From Strix aluco (Eukaryota; Chordata; Aves; Strigiformes; Strigidae): a stretch of DNA of 64,000 bases. Of this stretch, positions 11,709-26,189 are shown in pieces (position 1 is the first letter of the stretch; every line of letters begins with the position of its first letter). The position numbers and the translations under genes are program-made. Below the pieces are notes generated by a model. The model worked only from the letters and a program-made list of their open reading frames with translations. It did no database searches and had not been told where the DNA came from. The DNA lies in assembly GCF_031877795.1 (NCBI RefSeq), contig NC_133946.1:9957144-10021143 (forward strand), written 5' to 3'.

Positions 11709-14700
11709 CTTCTGCTATGGCTTAGAGGGAAATCCTGGTTTAGAAAGACTTCCCAAACCATTCTGCCAGTGGTCCCCTGCTCAACAACTCTGCAGGACTC
11801 AATTTTTTTATGTGAAGTCTGATTTCACAGTTTCTGAATTTAAAATGAGTTTAATTGTGCTCTCAGTTACACCTTTGGTAACTCAAATATAGAATTTATC
11901 TTGATATTCCTTCTGCAAGTGCGTATGTTTCACTCATGTGGGGACAAGTGTGGTCTTGTGCAATGAAAATATTTTAAAGTTTGAAAATTAGTCTAAGACC
12001 ATGAAATCAAGCTAGATTTTCATGGGGGGAAAGAGCCTCAGCCCCACTGGGTACAGCTTCAGCAAGGTACATTTCATTCTTTATGATTTTTCTTCCTTCT
12101 GAAGCTTTTATTTTGTTTGAGTTTGAATGATTGTATGATTGACAGATGGAGAGACAGACATGCAGCCAGAGGGGTGCTATTAGGGAAAAACTCTTCTGAG
12201 TTGCTTTGGCCAACATTTACCTGAAGCCTCTCACCTCTTGCCTGTACTGGCTCACATCTAACCCAGTTTACCAAAAACTTGGGGGAGCTTGAATTTCTGG
12301 CAGAAATCACTAAGCTTGTATGCACACATGTATAATAAATCTTAACACTCTCTTTTTCACCTCCTTTCTCTGAAATTTTCATTTTCTAACAAGCTGCCCA
12401 TTTTCCTTTAATTATACAGCAAAACCTCAACCTTCAATATGTATGCTGGACTCTTTTATCACCACGATATTTATTGCTAACTGACCCATGGAACCTATTC
12501 AGCATATAACCCTTTTCTTTTTTTTCTCTTTGACCACAATCCATTTCCCCTGTGTGTACGTGTTTCTCTCGCTCCCTGTATCTCATCCCATCCCATTAGC
12601 TCTCTGTGCTGAATAGCCTGTTCCAGGACATCAAACTTTAATTTAAACAGAAGATGATCAATAAGCTTAGCAAATTGCCTATGGCAACATCAGCAGTTTG
12701 AATCAAAGGGTTTTATAGGTAATTTAAAGGGCATCCTCATTCACCCCCACAATGTGGTATATACCTATTGCTCGCTTTGCCAGTTACAGCTCAGTTGGCT
12801 GAACAAGAGGAATAAGAGCTTTTTCTCCACACACAAGCTGGGAAATGGCACACAGCATCTATTCTAGGTTGTTTTGATAGTGTGTTTTGAAACCACAAAA
12901 GGCAGGGCACCTCAGGGGGAAAAAAAATCTAACTCACAAGACTTGTTAAAAAAAAAAACCCACATCGGAGCTTAGAATCAATATCAGCACTAAAGAAACA
13001 GAAATGTAAAAGGAAAATACATGCACTCCTCAGTCCAACCCTCTTTTGCTGGTGCTGTGGCTTGGGACCACCATATTTTCATATAGGGGAGGAGAGACTA
13101 TATGTTAATCTGTTCTAGAATGTCACCATTTTGATTTTCAGACACCCTAGGTAAATCCACAATGTTTATGTCAGAGAGCTTACATAAGAAAAACTACATC
13201 TGTAACTACAGTTTTGAAGATGCTTGGTTTGTACAAAGCTCCATGTCCACTGACCTGGATGATGGTAATTTAAACTTGCAAATACATTTATATTGAACTT
13301 TCCTCAAGGACATGAAGAGTTGGTTTGAATACAATTGTGAAGAAAATGAACCAGTGAGTTGAACTGATGTCTAAATAAAGCCAACAGCTGCCCCATGCAT
13401 GGGTGATGGCTCCCAGATTTCCTCCATCTTTTATATCCTGTACCAGAGCAGGTGAATATCAAACACCTACTGCATTGACTTGAGCTACCAGCTATCTGTG
13501 TTGGAAGAAGAAACCTGTTACTGTGTATGGGAGAGAGGAAAAGAAACACCATGAAACTGAGCATCAGACAGAGAGAGACGCAGGAGGTGGCTGCCAGCCA
13601 GCCTGTGGGAGAAAGCAAAAGCCTCTTGAGATGTTCTTCTGCAGGATTCATGAAATCCTGTGTTATGGAGGGGGGATTTTTGGGCAGTGGGTAGCAGCGG
13701 CAAACATCTCTGGCCCATGTTTCAGACTTGTAAACATTGTGCCCTGTTATTTAGGAGCACAGGGGGATGATAAGGCCCTTGTAAGAGGGGATATATGGTT
13801 CTAAAAGGACTTAGTTCCTAGCTGGCTCTAGGTCGGAAATTACACAACGGATGTTGAAATGTTGGCTTGTTGAAAAGTTGTCATTCGAGTAATGGATGCT
13901 TTATTTCCTGTTTTTGCTGAAAACTAGAGCAAAACATCATTAGCAAGCGAGAAAGCAACCTTGGCAGACAAACAAAAAAAGCACATTTCGGGTGCCTGAG
14001 CCAATTAAAATTTTTTATGTAGCCCACGAAAAATATTTTTCTCCAAATCATTATAACGGCGAGAATTCATCATAAGACAGCAAGACTTGCTGCGCACAGA
14101 CCTGATCCTGTGCCGTGCTGTCTGTTGTCAGCTCCCGAGGATGAACTGAGGACACTCTGTGATGTCCAAGATGCTTGTAGGGATGAAAGAGAAAAGGCTT
14201 GTGACTAGAAGGGGAGGGCTTGACTCCCATTTCTTTTGGTTCTGGGTTGATCCCGAGCACAACGGAACTTTAATTTGCCTTCACGATTGAAATGTATATT
14301 AATTTTAGATTACAAATCTCTTTTTTTCAGCCTGTCCTACATTGCAGAAGCTGAGATCCTCTCCTTTTTATTCTGTAAACTCATAGTTTAAGAAACCTGC
14401 ACCGTTGAACCCATACCCTGTTTGATTCTCACGGGGATGCTCAGAGATAGAGTTTCTCGTAAGGTCTGGCTTCTTTTCTTGTTATATGAGAAAATAATCC
14501 TTTAGGAAAAACCAATAGGTGGACAAATATTACTGCTATCTAAGATGATGCTCATTTGCTCCTCTCATAACAAATTACTGTGCTTTCCATTTGTCTCTGA
14601 ATTCTCAGCTTTCATTCCTGGATGTATAGTCATTTTATATGGAATATTTCAATGTATTTTTATGAATTGGCCTGTTTTAACATGTTGCTTGTTTCTGAAG

Positions 14701-14945
14701 CAAAGTTAAACCTGGTTGTGAAAATTATCACCACTCTTTGGTAAAAGTTATACATGCCCTTAAATAGACAAAAGTGAATGGATCAATACAGAGGAGAAAC
14801 AATTTTTCTACCATGTAGCCCATTGCCAAGCAATAAACATCAAGTGCGTACACATGCAAAATGAATGCTGCCTGTGTCTAGACTTGCCCAAAGTTGTATT
14901 TTTCTGTAAACGTGTTTTGCTTGCTGCCTGTTTCTCGCCGTGTTC

Positions 14946-14970
14946 AGTGTGTGTGTGTGTGTGTTTGTGT
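14946..14970. repeat. Short GT microsatellite
   Basis: About nine GT units with one interruption (GTTTGTGTT at the end). Confidence 0.9.
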
Positions 14971-17399
14971 TATCAAGCATAGCTTGTTTTGTTTCAAGAC
15001 TTTCAGAAAGAAAAATGAATTGGGTGTGACTTACCCAGGGCATGTTCTCAAAACAAAACATTGGGTGGGTGTTCAGTCTGTTTTGACTTGCCCTTGAGAC
15101 AGTCTAGAGCACAAATGGGGTGAGTGGACTTAGGGATCATAGCTGCTGGAAGCAGAAATCCTGGGCTCAGGCTCAAATCCCACTGAATGAAGTGCTAAAA
15201 AGGTGCCTTGTTAGTTATAGTGCCAGTGAAATAATGGGAGAAGCTTGTATACGAGCAGTTCTTGCATTTAAATACAGGTCTTGGCATTTACTGAGCATTA
15301 GCAGCTTATGTATTAGTACTGGAGCCGTGCTCAGCTGACAGAACTGGCACTGCATCTGGTACTGAGAAGCTGAAAGCACCGTTGTTGTATCTGCAAAGGT
15401 CTGTACCTGTTCTTGGGCAAGGGGAATTGTGTCTCTCCTCATCCAGATTTAGTTATAATCAAAAAGAGAGGAACAGAAATGCAGACAAGAAATCACTCTC
15501 TCCTTCATGTAGTAATTCTCAGGCTTCTTCCATTAATAATGAATATAAATATATAAATGCACAAACCTGGGTGAAGGGAGGAATTAACCATAATCTTCCA
15601 GGACGGGCCAGTGTGAGCACTGAACGACCAGAAACAATAAAGAAAAAGTCATCATGGTGGAAGTAACTGTAGAGGACAACAGGCACAAATGGAGCTGTGG
15701 TGGTACTTCTGCAGATACACCAGTGCAGGATGGAGAGGGTCAAATAGGCGTTGGTGGCAGTCATAGCGTGACAGAGATACTCACCAAAGGCTGTGATGTG
15801 TTGGGACAATCACCAAGAGGCTCTAGGAAAACATGGAGCTAATGTCACCATTATAACTAGCCTGTGGTTCATATGGTTGTTACGACCTTTGATGCTGGGT
15901 GAGGGTCTCAGCTCAGCCCATGCTGAGAACTCCTCTTCACACCTCAGTCAGCAACATGGGGACCAGTCGGCTCCTCTGGAATAACCAAATCTGAAGTGCT
16001 GGCTGACAAAAGCAGTGACATGGACTAAGCTTAACCTGGTGTGAATCTACCTCCCAAAGAAGAAGTCTCCTTGGCATGTTCTTCCAGTTCTCATACTTGA
16101 CTCAGAACCATGTTCCTACGTCCTGAAAATAATATATTTTATTGCTGCTCTGCATAGGCAAAAAAACCAACATAAAATATTAACACTTTTCTTAGTCACC
16201 ACAAAAAGGTTTTGATCCAGAAAATAAACAGTATTATTTAATAACAGTGGTGAGTATAGAATCAGTAATAAAACATGATGTGCATGTTCTTACCTGATCA
16301 GACAAGATACTTTTTTCTATTACATGTATTAGCCCCAAGTGGGTCTAGCAGTTTTCTTTGATAAATGTATCTCACTGAAATAGTCTATGATGTGGCAGAG
16401 AAAGGAGCAGCCTGGTAAGACCACGATAGCCTACAAACACTTTGAATGAAACAATTGCTTGTCTAAAAGCTAACGATTTGGTCAAATCATTGCTATTGTG
16501 AGGTTGTGGGTTTCGTATTACTGTCATTGTGGCATTAATACACTGAGAAATTCAGATAGTTTATCAGCATCCATTAAGGAATGGAAGGAAATTAGGACAA
16601 AAGCCTGTTGTTTATTCAAGGTTGTGTTTTATTTATCCTCTGGCTTTTAAAGGCTCTTATTTTATGTGCCTTCTGGGCACACAGACTTCAATTTAAAAAC
16701 ATCACCACTAAAACAAACAACCAAACTGACAAAAGTAATCTCAGGGAGAGCAACTGAGATGTAAAAGCAACTCAGTACACACAATACCACTTGAGGCAAA
16801 AGCCTTCTGCTGAGGTTTAAAGGACAATGACCCCTAGATCAGACCAAATGGGGGAACTGTGACTCCCTGGCAAAGAGAATGTTCTTACTTTGGCTCTTCA
16901 GACTTTATATCTGTGAACTCTTAGCAGTCTAGGCTCTTGAGATGGAGGTTAAGAGGCTGTGTGGGGGATGTGATCACAACCCTTTGCATATTGCCACCAA
17001 ACCAGTAAGAAAGCTCAGTTAAGCAGTGAGCACTTCTATGTATAATAGATGGGAAAAAACCAGACAGGAAAAGTAGAGACAGAAGGACAAATATTTCTAT
17101 TTCTGTGGACAGATGATAAGCATAAAATGTTGTGAGCTTTCTCCCTGGCACTATCTGATTTTCCAGCCTCTTCTCTGACAGCTCAAGGCTCACATATTTT
17201 CCTTTTTGTTACCCACAGTTAAACTCACCAAACAGCAAAATACTGGAACATTCCAAAATGGTCCATTGACAGAATTTTTTGTTTTCTGTTTCATTACTTC
17301 CTTTTCTGATCCATCAGAAGGTCTGTGCTGAGGATAGACTCAGTTGAGTAGAAACAGCTATTCAAATTCTCCTCCAGGAGACTCTCCTGAATTTGTTTT

Positions 17400-17600
17400 C
17401 ACAAATTTCATAGCTCCTCCTTCACCACCACCCCATGTCCCCACACCCACCCGACCAGGGCGGGACCTAGAAGTCCCCACCTGTGTTCCAGCAAGATAGG
17501 GAACATTTTCTGACCCTGTCCTATGCTGGCCATCTCTCTAGAACAGCTGGTGTCTGGGGACCAGCTTACCTGTGAGGGACAGCAGTAGAGTCCTGCGTGC
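17400..17600. promoter_or_regulatory. Candidate element with CACCC boxes and E-box-GATA composite
   Basis: Two overlapping CACCC boxes (17444-17452), E-box CACCTG (17478-17483), AGATAG (17494-17499) 11 bp before GATA starts, and a second E-box CAGCTG (17544-17549). An E-box about 9-12 bp before GATA is the known target layout of the TAL1-LMO2-GATA complex. Inference only. Confidence 0.22.
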
Positions 17601-20600
17601 AGTGCTGAGAATTTGGGGACTCCTGCGAGCAGCATTTTGCAGGCCTGAGAGGTTCAGGCAGTGTTTCAGTCCTGGGAAACAACTCTAGCAGGACAAGCAA
17701 CAATTTGAAACTCACCCACTGATGCTAATCATGGTAGAGAAAAATTGCAAAGCATCTAAGAATCTCTTTGGAAATCTCAAATGTCACTTTCAGCAGACGT
17801 TGAGGCCCTCAGTGAGTTTGAAATTGTTACCTGCTGTCTTCTTCTTTCAAATAGATACTTCTAGCAGGCTAGCATTGCGGGAGGTTCTCTTCATTGCTTT
17901 GTCTATTTCAGTTAAAATCCTGACAACGGGCCCTGAGGATTGACTGTTTTTTACCCTTCTGTAGAAGTTTATCTATTCCAGACAGTTAAGAGGTTGAGGC
18001 TTCAGTGCAGTGTTATAAAGACCTCCCTTTGTGACCAACCCCTGTGTCACTCTGAGATTGTAATGAGGATGAGCGACTGTCCCTTTTCAGCTGTGTCAGG
18101 ATGGGAACACATCCTGCAACGGCCATCAAACCAATCTTCAGCAGATGCAGCAGTTTTCCTGGATTCCTGGTATCTCTGATTCTCACTGCTGGACTAGTGA
18201 AGACACAGTGAGGAATTTGGACAGATGAACAGCAGACCTCATCTCTGCACACCCCTACAAATCCCAAAACACACAGCTAGCAGAAGCGAAGCAAAACAGC
18301 ACTTCAGTAGAATCTAGCTTGAAAGACCAGGTGAGTTTTCCAGTCAGATTCTGTATTATTAACCAAATAAGGCGTTTCTGTTTCCTTTTGCAGAACATGC
18401 TGAGAGCAGGCTGGTTCTTGCTACATAATCCAAGTGTAAGTACTCTGCACAGTTCTCGTAGTGTGTGCTTAGGGGTAGGTGGGTGTGTTTACCTATCCTG
18501 GTCAGTCTCACAGTCTAATGATATTGATGTACCTCATGATGGAGAGTAGATGAAATTAAGCTATCTTACCACTTGGACAGTGTTAAGAGTCCATTATGTC
18601 AACTAGTTTTATAAAAGAATCAACTTTACACTCACCATTGCTTCTGTGCCACATTCACACACGTTGGGGCATACCTATCTTTTAGAAAGAACTTCCAAGG
18701 GAGGTAACCTGAAAGGGGATAAAGCGTAGGAACTGCATCTCCCAAGGATCTTCATCATCTTGCTACGCTAGGGCAGTTCTTCCCCTTGATTACTGCTGCC
18801 CGATGAGGGCGGCTTTCCTAGGGCAAACTGGTGGAGAATTCAAGGACGGGATGGCACCAGTTTGCAAAATAACCCTTTGGGTGAAAGGGCCCTGCACTGC
18901 ATTCTTGCACACACCAAGGTTTTTTTATGTCCTGTTGAGAAAATACAGCAATGTTTGGAGAAGCCAAGCAGGGAGGCAAAGAGGAACCAGGGCTCTTTTA
19001 AAATACTTTGGCCACAAACAAAAGTCCTAAAATGTTTTTTTCTGTGCTCTGTCCCCTCAGCGCAGAGGGACCAGCAGCCAATTGTATTATAGCGCTCCTG
19101 ATTACTTATGATTCCCTTCCTGTGAGGACAGGCCCTGATGTGTTGTTTTTTGATAACACTGGCTCCTTTAGAGCAATAATGCTGGTACAGTTTCCTGCCT
19201 AATCGGAGAGCAATTACTGTACCTTAAAAAGGAAAACATTTAGAAGAACCCAGTTTTAGCTCAGAAGTGATAACAGGAACATTTTCTTGCTAAGCTGTGG
19301 TTACACTTGAGCTCATTCAAGCATCTCCCATGGCAACATGTGACAAAAATCAAAGAGAGAGGAGAGGCTGAGGGTTGTTCTTATCTACCATGTTCCTATA
19401 TGATCAGGATCCGCTGCTGCCTGCATGGTTTGGGAGCTGGGATTTCATTGGTGCCCATCAGTTGTAAGAGAACATGGAATCTTTTCCCTCTAGGTCCCTA
19501 ATCTGAATATGCTCTAGTCTAGAAGTGAACAGCGTTTGCTATTACTGATTTCTGATCTGTATTAACTGAGCTAGTGGCCTTGGTCAGCTCTTCTCTGATG
19601 GCAGGTGACCATGTCCAGAAGCAGAAGGCTGTACGTCAGTGGTTTGCAGAGGTGGTGTTGTCTTTGCTTAGGTGGTAAACCCATTGCTATTTTCAAATTA
19701 AGTCACCTCTATGGGAACAAAAATCAAAGATTAAAGGGTTGAAAGGTTATTCCAGCAGAGTGGTGTAGCCAAAGACAGTATTATCCTGTAGTTTTGAAAG
19801 GGAACTGGCAGAGTATTTATGGAAAAAAAAGTCTCTGCTTGTACTCCTGGCATATTTCTGGTGTTTCAGTGCTTTCTTTAGGACTCATGCACTCAGGCAT
19901 TTCCACCTAAGGCTGAGGCGTGTGCTTTTGACCTCCTCGCTGGAGAAGTCTCTGGCTACAAAGGGTGTGTGTCTATGGTGAGAGAAGCGCTATCTCACTG
20001 AAGTCGAGCAGGGAAAGGAAATGACTCAATCATCAAAAGGCCCCCCTTCCTCAGGGAACTGTCCTTAATCAGTATTATCCCGTTACAATAATAGTATTTC
20101 AGAAGGACTGTGAACCAGAGCACTTGCGTAGCCATGTAAACTGCTTCCTGTATTTGCCAAACAAAACAGCATTCAGCAATTAATAGAATTTAGCTATTAG
20201 TCCTCCTATGATAAAACAACAACCATGGCTGTTCATCCTGCAATCCGTCTTGGTGCAATCCTTCTCCCAGGAAGAGTCCTTTTCTTTTGCATCTGCATTA
20301 CCTGCTGCTCCAGGAAAGAATAAACAAGAATAAACAGGATAGCTTGCATTTTGCTTGGCTTAAAGTGTCATAGCTATGAAAATTGTCCTCATTACCCTTG
20401 CAAATGCTATTGCAAAGCTTCCTCCTGGGATACCCTGATTAGTCATTGCTTTAGTATTAAGCTGGGATACTTTGTGTTGCTTGCCAGGGATCCTGTACAA
20501 TCTCTACCTTTTGGTGCTTGATAATAGGCAGCTCCAGAAGTTGGCAGTGGAAGCTGCAGAATAAAGTGGTGGGTCCTTCAGAGCTCGGGGACCAGGAGTA

Positions 20601-22644
20601 TTACAGAGACTCAGCTTGCCATAATTAACTCTGATTAGACACAGCCACAGATGGGCAGCATCTCAGCAACAAATGGACCATTTGTTTTTCTTTGATTTGA
20701 TAGGAGAGAAGCTCATAACGTGACAAGAAAATGCCACTTGTAACTTGCTCTCCCCTCACCATTGCCCTTTTAGCACCATCCATCAGTCGTCTCCGTGGCT
20801 GAGCATGGAAGGTTTGCAGGTTGATTTCTGTATGTGTCTGGCAGGGAAAGCATACCAGGGACAAAACAGAAATTTCTGTTGCTGTGATCAAGACTCGTGC
20901 TGCTGCATTTGTAATTGTAGTAGCAGCTCAGGTCTGATGCAGGAACCGAGACTCCAGGGTAGCCGTAAGGTTTAACCATCCAGTGAGCAGACAGACTCTG
21001 ATTTGGAAAGCTTTTATAGCAGCATCAGGAAGAATGCAACAGGTGAATACAGCAAACAAGGCTGGGTAAATGCTAAATAATAGTGGATAGCTAGATCAGA
21101 GTAACAAGCATATGAAACACATACCGGATGAAAACCATTCTTGCATAAGTTAATTTTGACATGGAAGTTTTCAAATATGCAAAGGAATCTCAAATGACAT
21201 GTGAAAAACCTACCCAGTGAAACTTGAAAGCTTCTTCTTCTCTGCAGATGCCAAAAAAAATTTGAATATATGTCAAAAAACTTATTCAGGGTGCCCAGTT
21301 ACCCAGGCTGACTTCACCAGTGTGGGTTTTACTCCTGAGAATAAATTAGCTGATAACCAAACAGACTTAGTATGGGCATTTCAATATGCTTTGTAAACAT
21401 TTGCTTTGAAGCCTTTCTGTGCGGGCTGCATAGGCGTACAGAAGACTGACTGCCAGGACAGAGCTTTGGCTGGGAGCTTTCAGAACAAAAACAAAGAGTC
21501 GACCTTTGGGTTTGGGTTGGTTCTAGGGGGTTTTTTTTGCCAGACATAAGAATTAGATGTTGCAAATGCACAAGGATTAGAATAGGAATAGAACAGAGGA
21601 AGAGAGCACAGGCCTTTGCTTTTCTTGGAAACAGGGACTACAAACTTCAGCTTCTGCCTCAGCTCGTTTCTGGTTACTGCCTCGATAGGAATGATAAAAA
21701 TGCAAAATCAGTACAGTGGATCTTCTCATCACAAGAGATTAAACTAATGGCCTAAATTTATGGCTGCTGTGATTTCACTGAATTTACACTACAGAGTCTA
21801 ACCATATGTTTGGGCTTTTTTATACACGATAAAGTTGAATGATGTTGATGCTACTGTGACAGATGTGATGTCTCGTTTCAACTCCAAAATGCATCAAAAC
21901 TTTCCACTGTGTAATAATCCAGAAGGGATAAGTGTGGTAATAGTGAAGTTGCATATTTGATGCTCAAGTCTGTATATTCGATTGGCAAGAATATCATAAT
22001 GGAGTTTGTCAGAAAAAGACTTTCCTTTAAGTACTTTGTACACAAGATGTGAGCTGAGCAAAAATAACATGTCTGAGCTCAAACAGCAGAGTTCAAAAAG
22101 AGAGAATGATGGTACCAATGCAACGCATGTGAGACATGGCTAATAACAAGGAGTGACAAAAATAAGTCATTTTCTTAGTACACTGACTACTAGCAAGGGT
22201 GCAGAGCTCCTGCTGATCTACCACGCTTTAACTGAACTTCTAGGCGTAACTTGACAATAGCAGAGGTTAAAATTCTTCTCTGTATTGGATAAGGTCTTAT
22301 CTTTATGTTGCCTGGGAAAACAACAATGGATTTTGGGGGGCATTTGGGACTCTGTTCAAACACTACTGAAATCAAAGGGTTCTTTCCACTGGTTTTGGAT
22401 TAGAAAATAAACTGATGGAGTGAGGAAGGATTGTCTCTGAAGGACTCAGGAGATGTTAATTCAGCTCTTGGCTGTGCCAGAGGTTCCCAGGGTGATCTTG
22501 GGAAGACTGCTTTGTCTGCCTCTGGAAGTTTTCCATTTGCGTAGTAAAACGATACTGCTTCCGTTCTACCACCTTTTGCCTGGCTTGTCCTTGGACACTG
22601 TTTGTGTAGGATCCATCCCAGACTCATGTTCGTACAGCATCTAT
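17601..22644. other. Intergenic DNA, mostly unrecognised
   Basis: No gene or clear transposon. A possible conserved block lies at about 19080-19260, with CCTTCCTGTG (ETS on -, 19115-19124) and TGATAA (19151-19156). The other ORFs are short and random-looking. Confidence 0.55.
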
Positions 22645-22646
22645 CA

Positions 22647-22700
22647 CACTGGGATCCCAGCTGATGTAAAATTACAAAGAAGGACATTGGAATGAATGGA
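22647..22700. mobile_element. MITE-like palindromic repeat fragment, second copy
   Basis: GGGATCCCAGCTGATGTAAA followed by an ATTGGAATGAATGGA phrase resembles the same old amniote palindromic group (GATCCCAGCTGGTGTAAATC and ATTGAAGTCAATGGAG) as the piece at 8015. Low confidence. Confidence 0.25.
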
Positions 22701-25700
22701 ATAAGTGATTTGGTGGGAAGAACATTAATTATGAAATATTATTTTCAAGATTAGCACTTCAACTAGTGCACCAGTACTCTTCATTTTAAATCCCTGAGTC
22801 AGATCGGGGTCACTTTCTGTGCTGGAGTTAAAAAACAAGAGACATATTGACAAGAAAACATCTCTAATGAATTCTTTCTTAACGTTTCACCAAGTTAGAA
22901 ATACTCACTTAGAGGATTAACAAATTTGAACTTCTGGTTTGACTGTGATCACAGAAATACTTTTTTATAATCCTTTATAAACTATTATCCATGTCTTATG
23001 TTACAATCTTGGAGGTGAAAAGGAAGGCTGGCATTTCATATTGTGGTGTGAACCTGAAACATGCAGCGCATCTTTCAGTTTCTGAAGACACAGGACTAGA
23101 TTCTTCTCCTGAATCTGCCGCTATAAATATGAATGACACTTCTAAAACTAAAAAAAAGTTATGGCTGCAACTCAAAGAAAAAACAGGGTCAAGGTTTAGT
23201 CAGAGAAAATTCATTATATACCCAATAAAGCAACAAAGAAACAAGAGTATCAAGAATATCAGCAGGGCTTTCTAGAATTTATTTTCTTATTTATATAAAA
23301 TTGTGCAAACAAAACACCACAGAACATCCTAGATATGTTGCATTCTTTGACCGTACTCCAATCATGTAGCTGAAAGCCATTCAAAAAAGTAGGTATATCT
23401 AAAATCACAAATCCATCAGCTATCCCACATCAGCTCTCCCTGGCCTGGATTGTAGTCAGCATCTTTTGGAACCAGCTCAGGCTTTTGGGAAGGTGAAAGG
23501 CAGGGACTGATTTTCAGCCTAACTAAACTCAGATATTCCATATACTGTCCCTGTCTCAAAACTGGCACAACCACGGTAAAGCTCCACTGAGCTACTTCAT
23601 ACCAGCACTGGAGTGTTGGTAAGCAGCAGAAGACCCCACCACAAAACAAGCCCTTCTGTTTTAGAATAAAAAGGCAGCAGTTTGTGACTTCTCCTTTCCA
23701 CCAAGGTATCCCAAGGATGACTGTCTGGCACCTCCCTCCATCCTGTGCAGTTGATAGAAACAATCTCATTCTCCATCTTGTCAGTAGTATTATATTTGGC
23801 ATCTCCAGGGCTTGATTCAATAGCAGGATCCAGAAAGGATTCACATTTGCAATTGCTGTCACATATTATCCAAAGAATCAAAATCATTAACCTCCTTCAA
23901 ACAGCTTTCTGTGAGATGAGTCAGTAATTAACAATAGCAGTACCAGTGAGCCTGGGAGGTTGTTTCTAACAAGCAGGCACATTTTAAATGAACAGTGACA
24001 TTTTTGGGGAGCTATTTGAAGAGATTCTCCTTCTTCATTAGAATATCAGAAATAACATTCTTCTTTCTGCATCTCTCACCATTCCCCTCTACTTAGTTTC
24101 AGCCTAATTGGGATAGAAGCTCTTTTTCCTCTCTAAATTTGCTAGCTATTCATCCCATAGATACACTGTTGTTCATAATAAATCATGAGCAATAGGGATC
24201 CAAATGTGCTTAATGTCTATAATCACCCAAGGCAGATTTGCAAATGAAACCTTTGTTTATTATGGCAACTGATCAGGAAAATCGTCTTTCAAGATAATAA
24301 CATTAACTCAAAAAGAGTGGAGGCACAATAAATCAAAATCTTTGGCAATACAAAGGGAAAAAAAGTTAAGTTGGCATGTTTGGATAAAAGATACAAGCCC
24401 AGGTGGGTAACTATTGCACCTGACATGATACAAAGCCAGTCTTTCCTGGGAGTAAAATGATGTTTGGCAAGATAGCAACAGAGTAAAAAGCTAACATTTT
24501 TCTATCTTTAATAGCAAAGAATACAAAGGGTCAGATCTATCATGCCTTTGTTAAACCAAGTCCATAGAGACTTTTCTTGACACAACCAGATCTATCAAAA
24601 GAGGAAGAAAACACAGTTAGCAGCCAGTAGTAACAGATTCTTGTCAGGTTCCCCAAAATTACTTTGAAAATATCTTTTCTTCAATGCTAGACTTGTCCCT
24701 GGCTAATAAACATCTGCTCAATTGTAGAAATACTTGAAAGATTACTTGGTGATAAAACTCAGAATAAAATAAAAGGTTTTCTAGTGCAGACTGGTAATGT
24801 GTATACACATCTAGTAAAATAGATCCCCTTCTGATGGTCTTACAAGACAGCAGGAAAGAGACTCAGGTGAAAATTGTCTATGCTTAAGTTACGCAGCCAA
24901 TGTTAATTTGGGAAAGCTCCTTTTGAGACTACAATAATGTCTGTTCTAAGCAAAAACAGGGGAGCTTTCTCTACCTGAGGAAACATTTACATCATCTGGA
25001 CCATGTTTCAACTCCTCCCTTGTTCCCTGAGTTTCTTTATATATCATCCCAGCAGTCTACAGAGGCTTCAGCTGTCAGGTGTACGCCTATTATACCAGCC
25101 ATGCCATAAAAAACAGTCGCTGGCCTGAAACATTTGCAGATGAAAGCCTAGTCCTACAAAGATTCTCATAACGTGCAAATATTTGGGCAGAACTCAATAG
25201 GGCTGCATAAAATCTCTTGGTTAATTATGTGCCTAAGTGGTTGCAGACCAGGAGCGTACGTGATATCAATACCAATAAGCAGAATATCAGTTCTCTCTAA
25301 CCAAAACTGTTATTTAAAAGAGCTATCAGGGTGGAATGTCTAAGAAAGGTAAAATATATACAATTGAAATAAAATCACCTACTCAACAGAAGTGCATTGA
25401 CAACTACATGGAGTAAGAAATATTCAGAAAGAAGGGTTACAAACCTGTGACCCAGTCTGCTAGCGAGGAGAAAAAATGTTATGGTAAGAGAAAGGGTTTA
25501 TGGTGACGTTCTGGATTAGCACAGAGGGACTAAAAGCCATGTCGCTGGGAATATGGGGTGGCCTGCCTGCCTTTCGGCCACCCAGAGTGGATCCCCTTGA
25601 AGGCTGTGGGTACCTGGGAGGGCATGAGCTCCCAGAAGACAGTTGGTTGTTGTTCCCACCAGATGCCAACTGTGGGAAGCTGAGAAGAAACCAGCTCTAT

Positions 25701-26189
25701 GTATGCTATTCCCTTGAGGTCTTTCCTTAGAGGGTAAAAGCTTTTGAAGAGAGATGGTGGGAGGATTAAAAGATATTTCTGGCACATCCCTGACTGATGA
25801 AGGAAACTGCTAGAAGGCAACCTGGTCTCCTGAAAATGTAGTGACAGCAATCACCAGAAATATGCAGTACTACGGGCCCAAACCTACCATCCCCACCTGA
25901 GGCCATCCTTTCCCAAAATTCTGCATGCACAAGGCTGTAGGTCTGAGCTTCCCAAATATTCTGCAGAATTGTCCCCTGAGTGGACACTCCGTGTGTCGCT
26001 GAAGAGCAGCTGAAGGAGCCGATAAAGTTACTTAACAACAGAACTGGAAACACAAGGTATAAACACAGCTAGTGAAGCTCAGGCACATGTTGTTGAGTGC
26101 TTTCTCTGCAGCGCAATGATAATGAGGAGACAGCTATCCCTCCTCCCATATGTCCTGGCATCTCAGAAAGAGCGAGCGAAGAAGGAGGA

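Larger units (their letters stand above)
10996..17399. other. Intergenic DNA, mostly unrecognised
   Basis: Holds a hairpin (11671-11708), a short GT repeat (14946-14970) and AT-rich unique DNA. The stretch 13860-14280 has few repeats, an ETS-like ATTTCCTG and homeodomain-like TAATT motifs and looks like possible conserved non-coding DNA, but I cannot test that. Confidence 0.55.

Noticed and set aside
23416-23887. Overlapping - strand frames of 148 and 96 codons
   Set aside because: No recognisable motif, no start or splice support and two competing frames; likely chance.
25500-26053. Overlapping frames of 76-106 codons, considered as a possible LTR or gene piece
   Set aside because: No LTR ends, no primer-binding site and no protein motif recognised.
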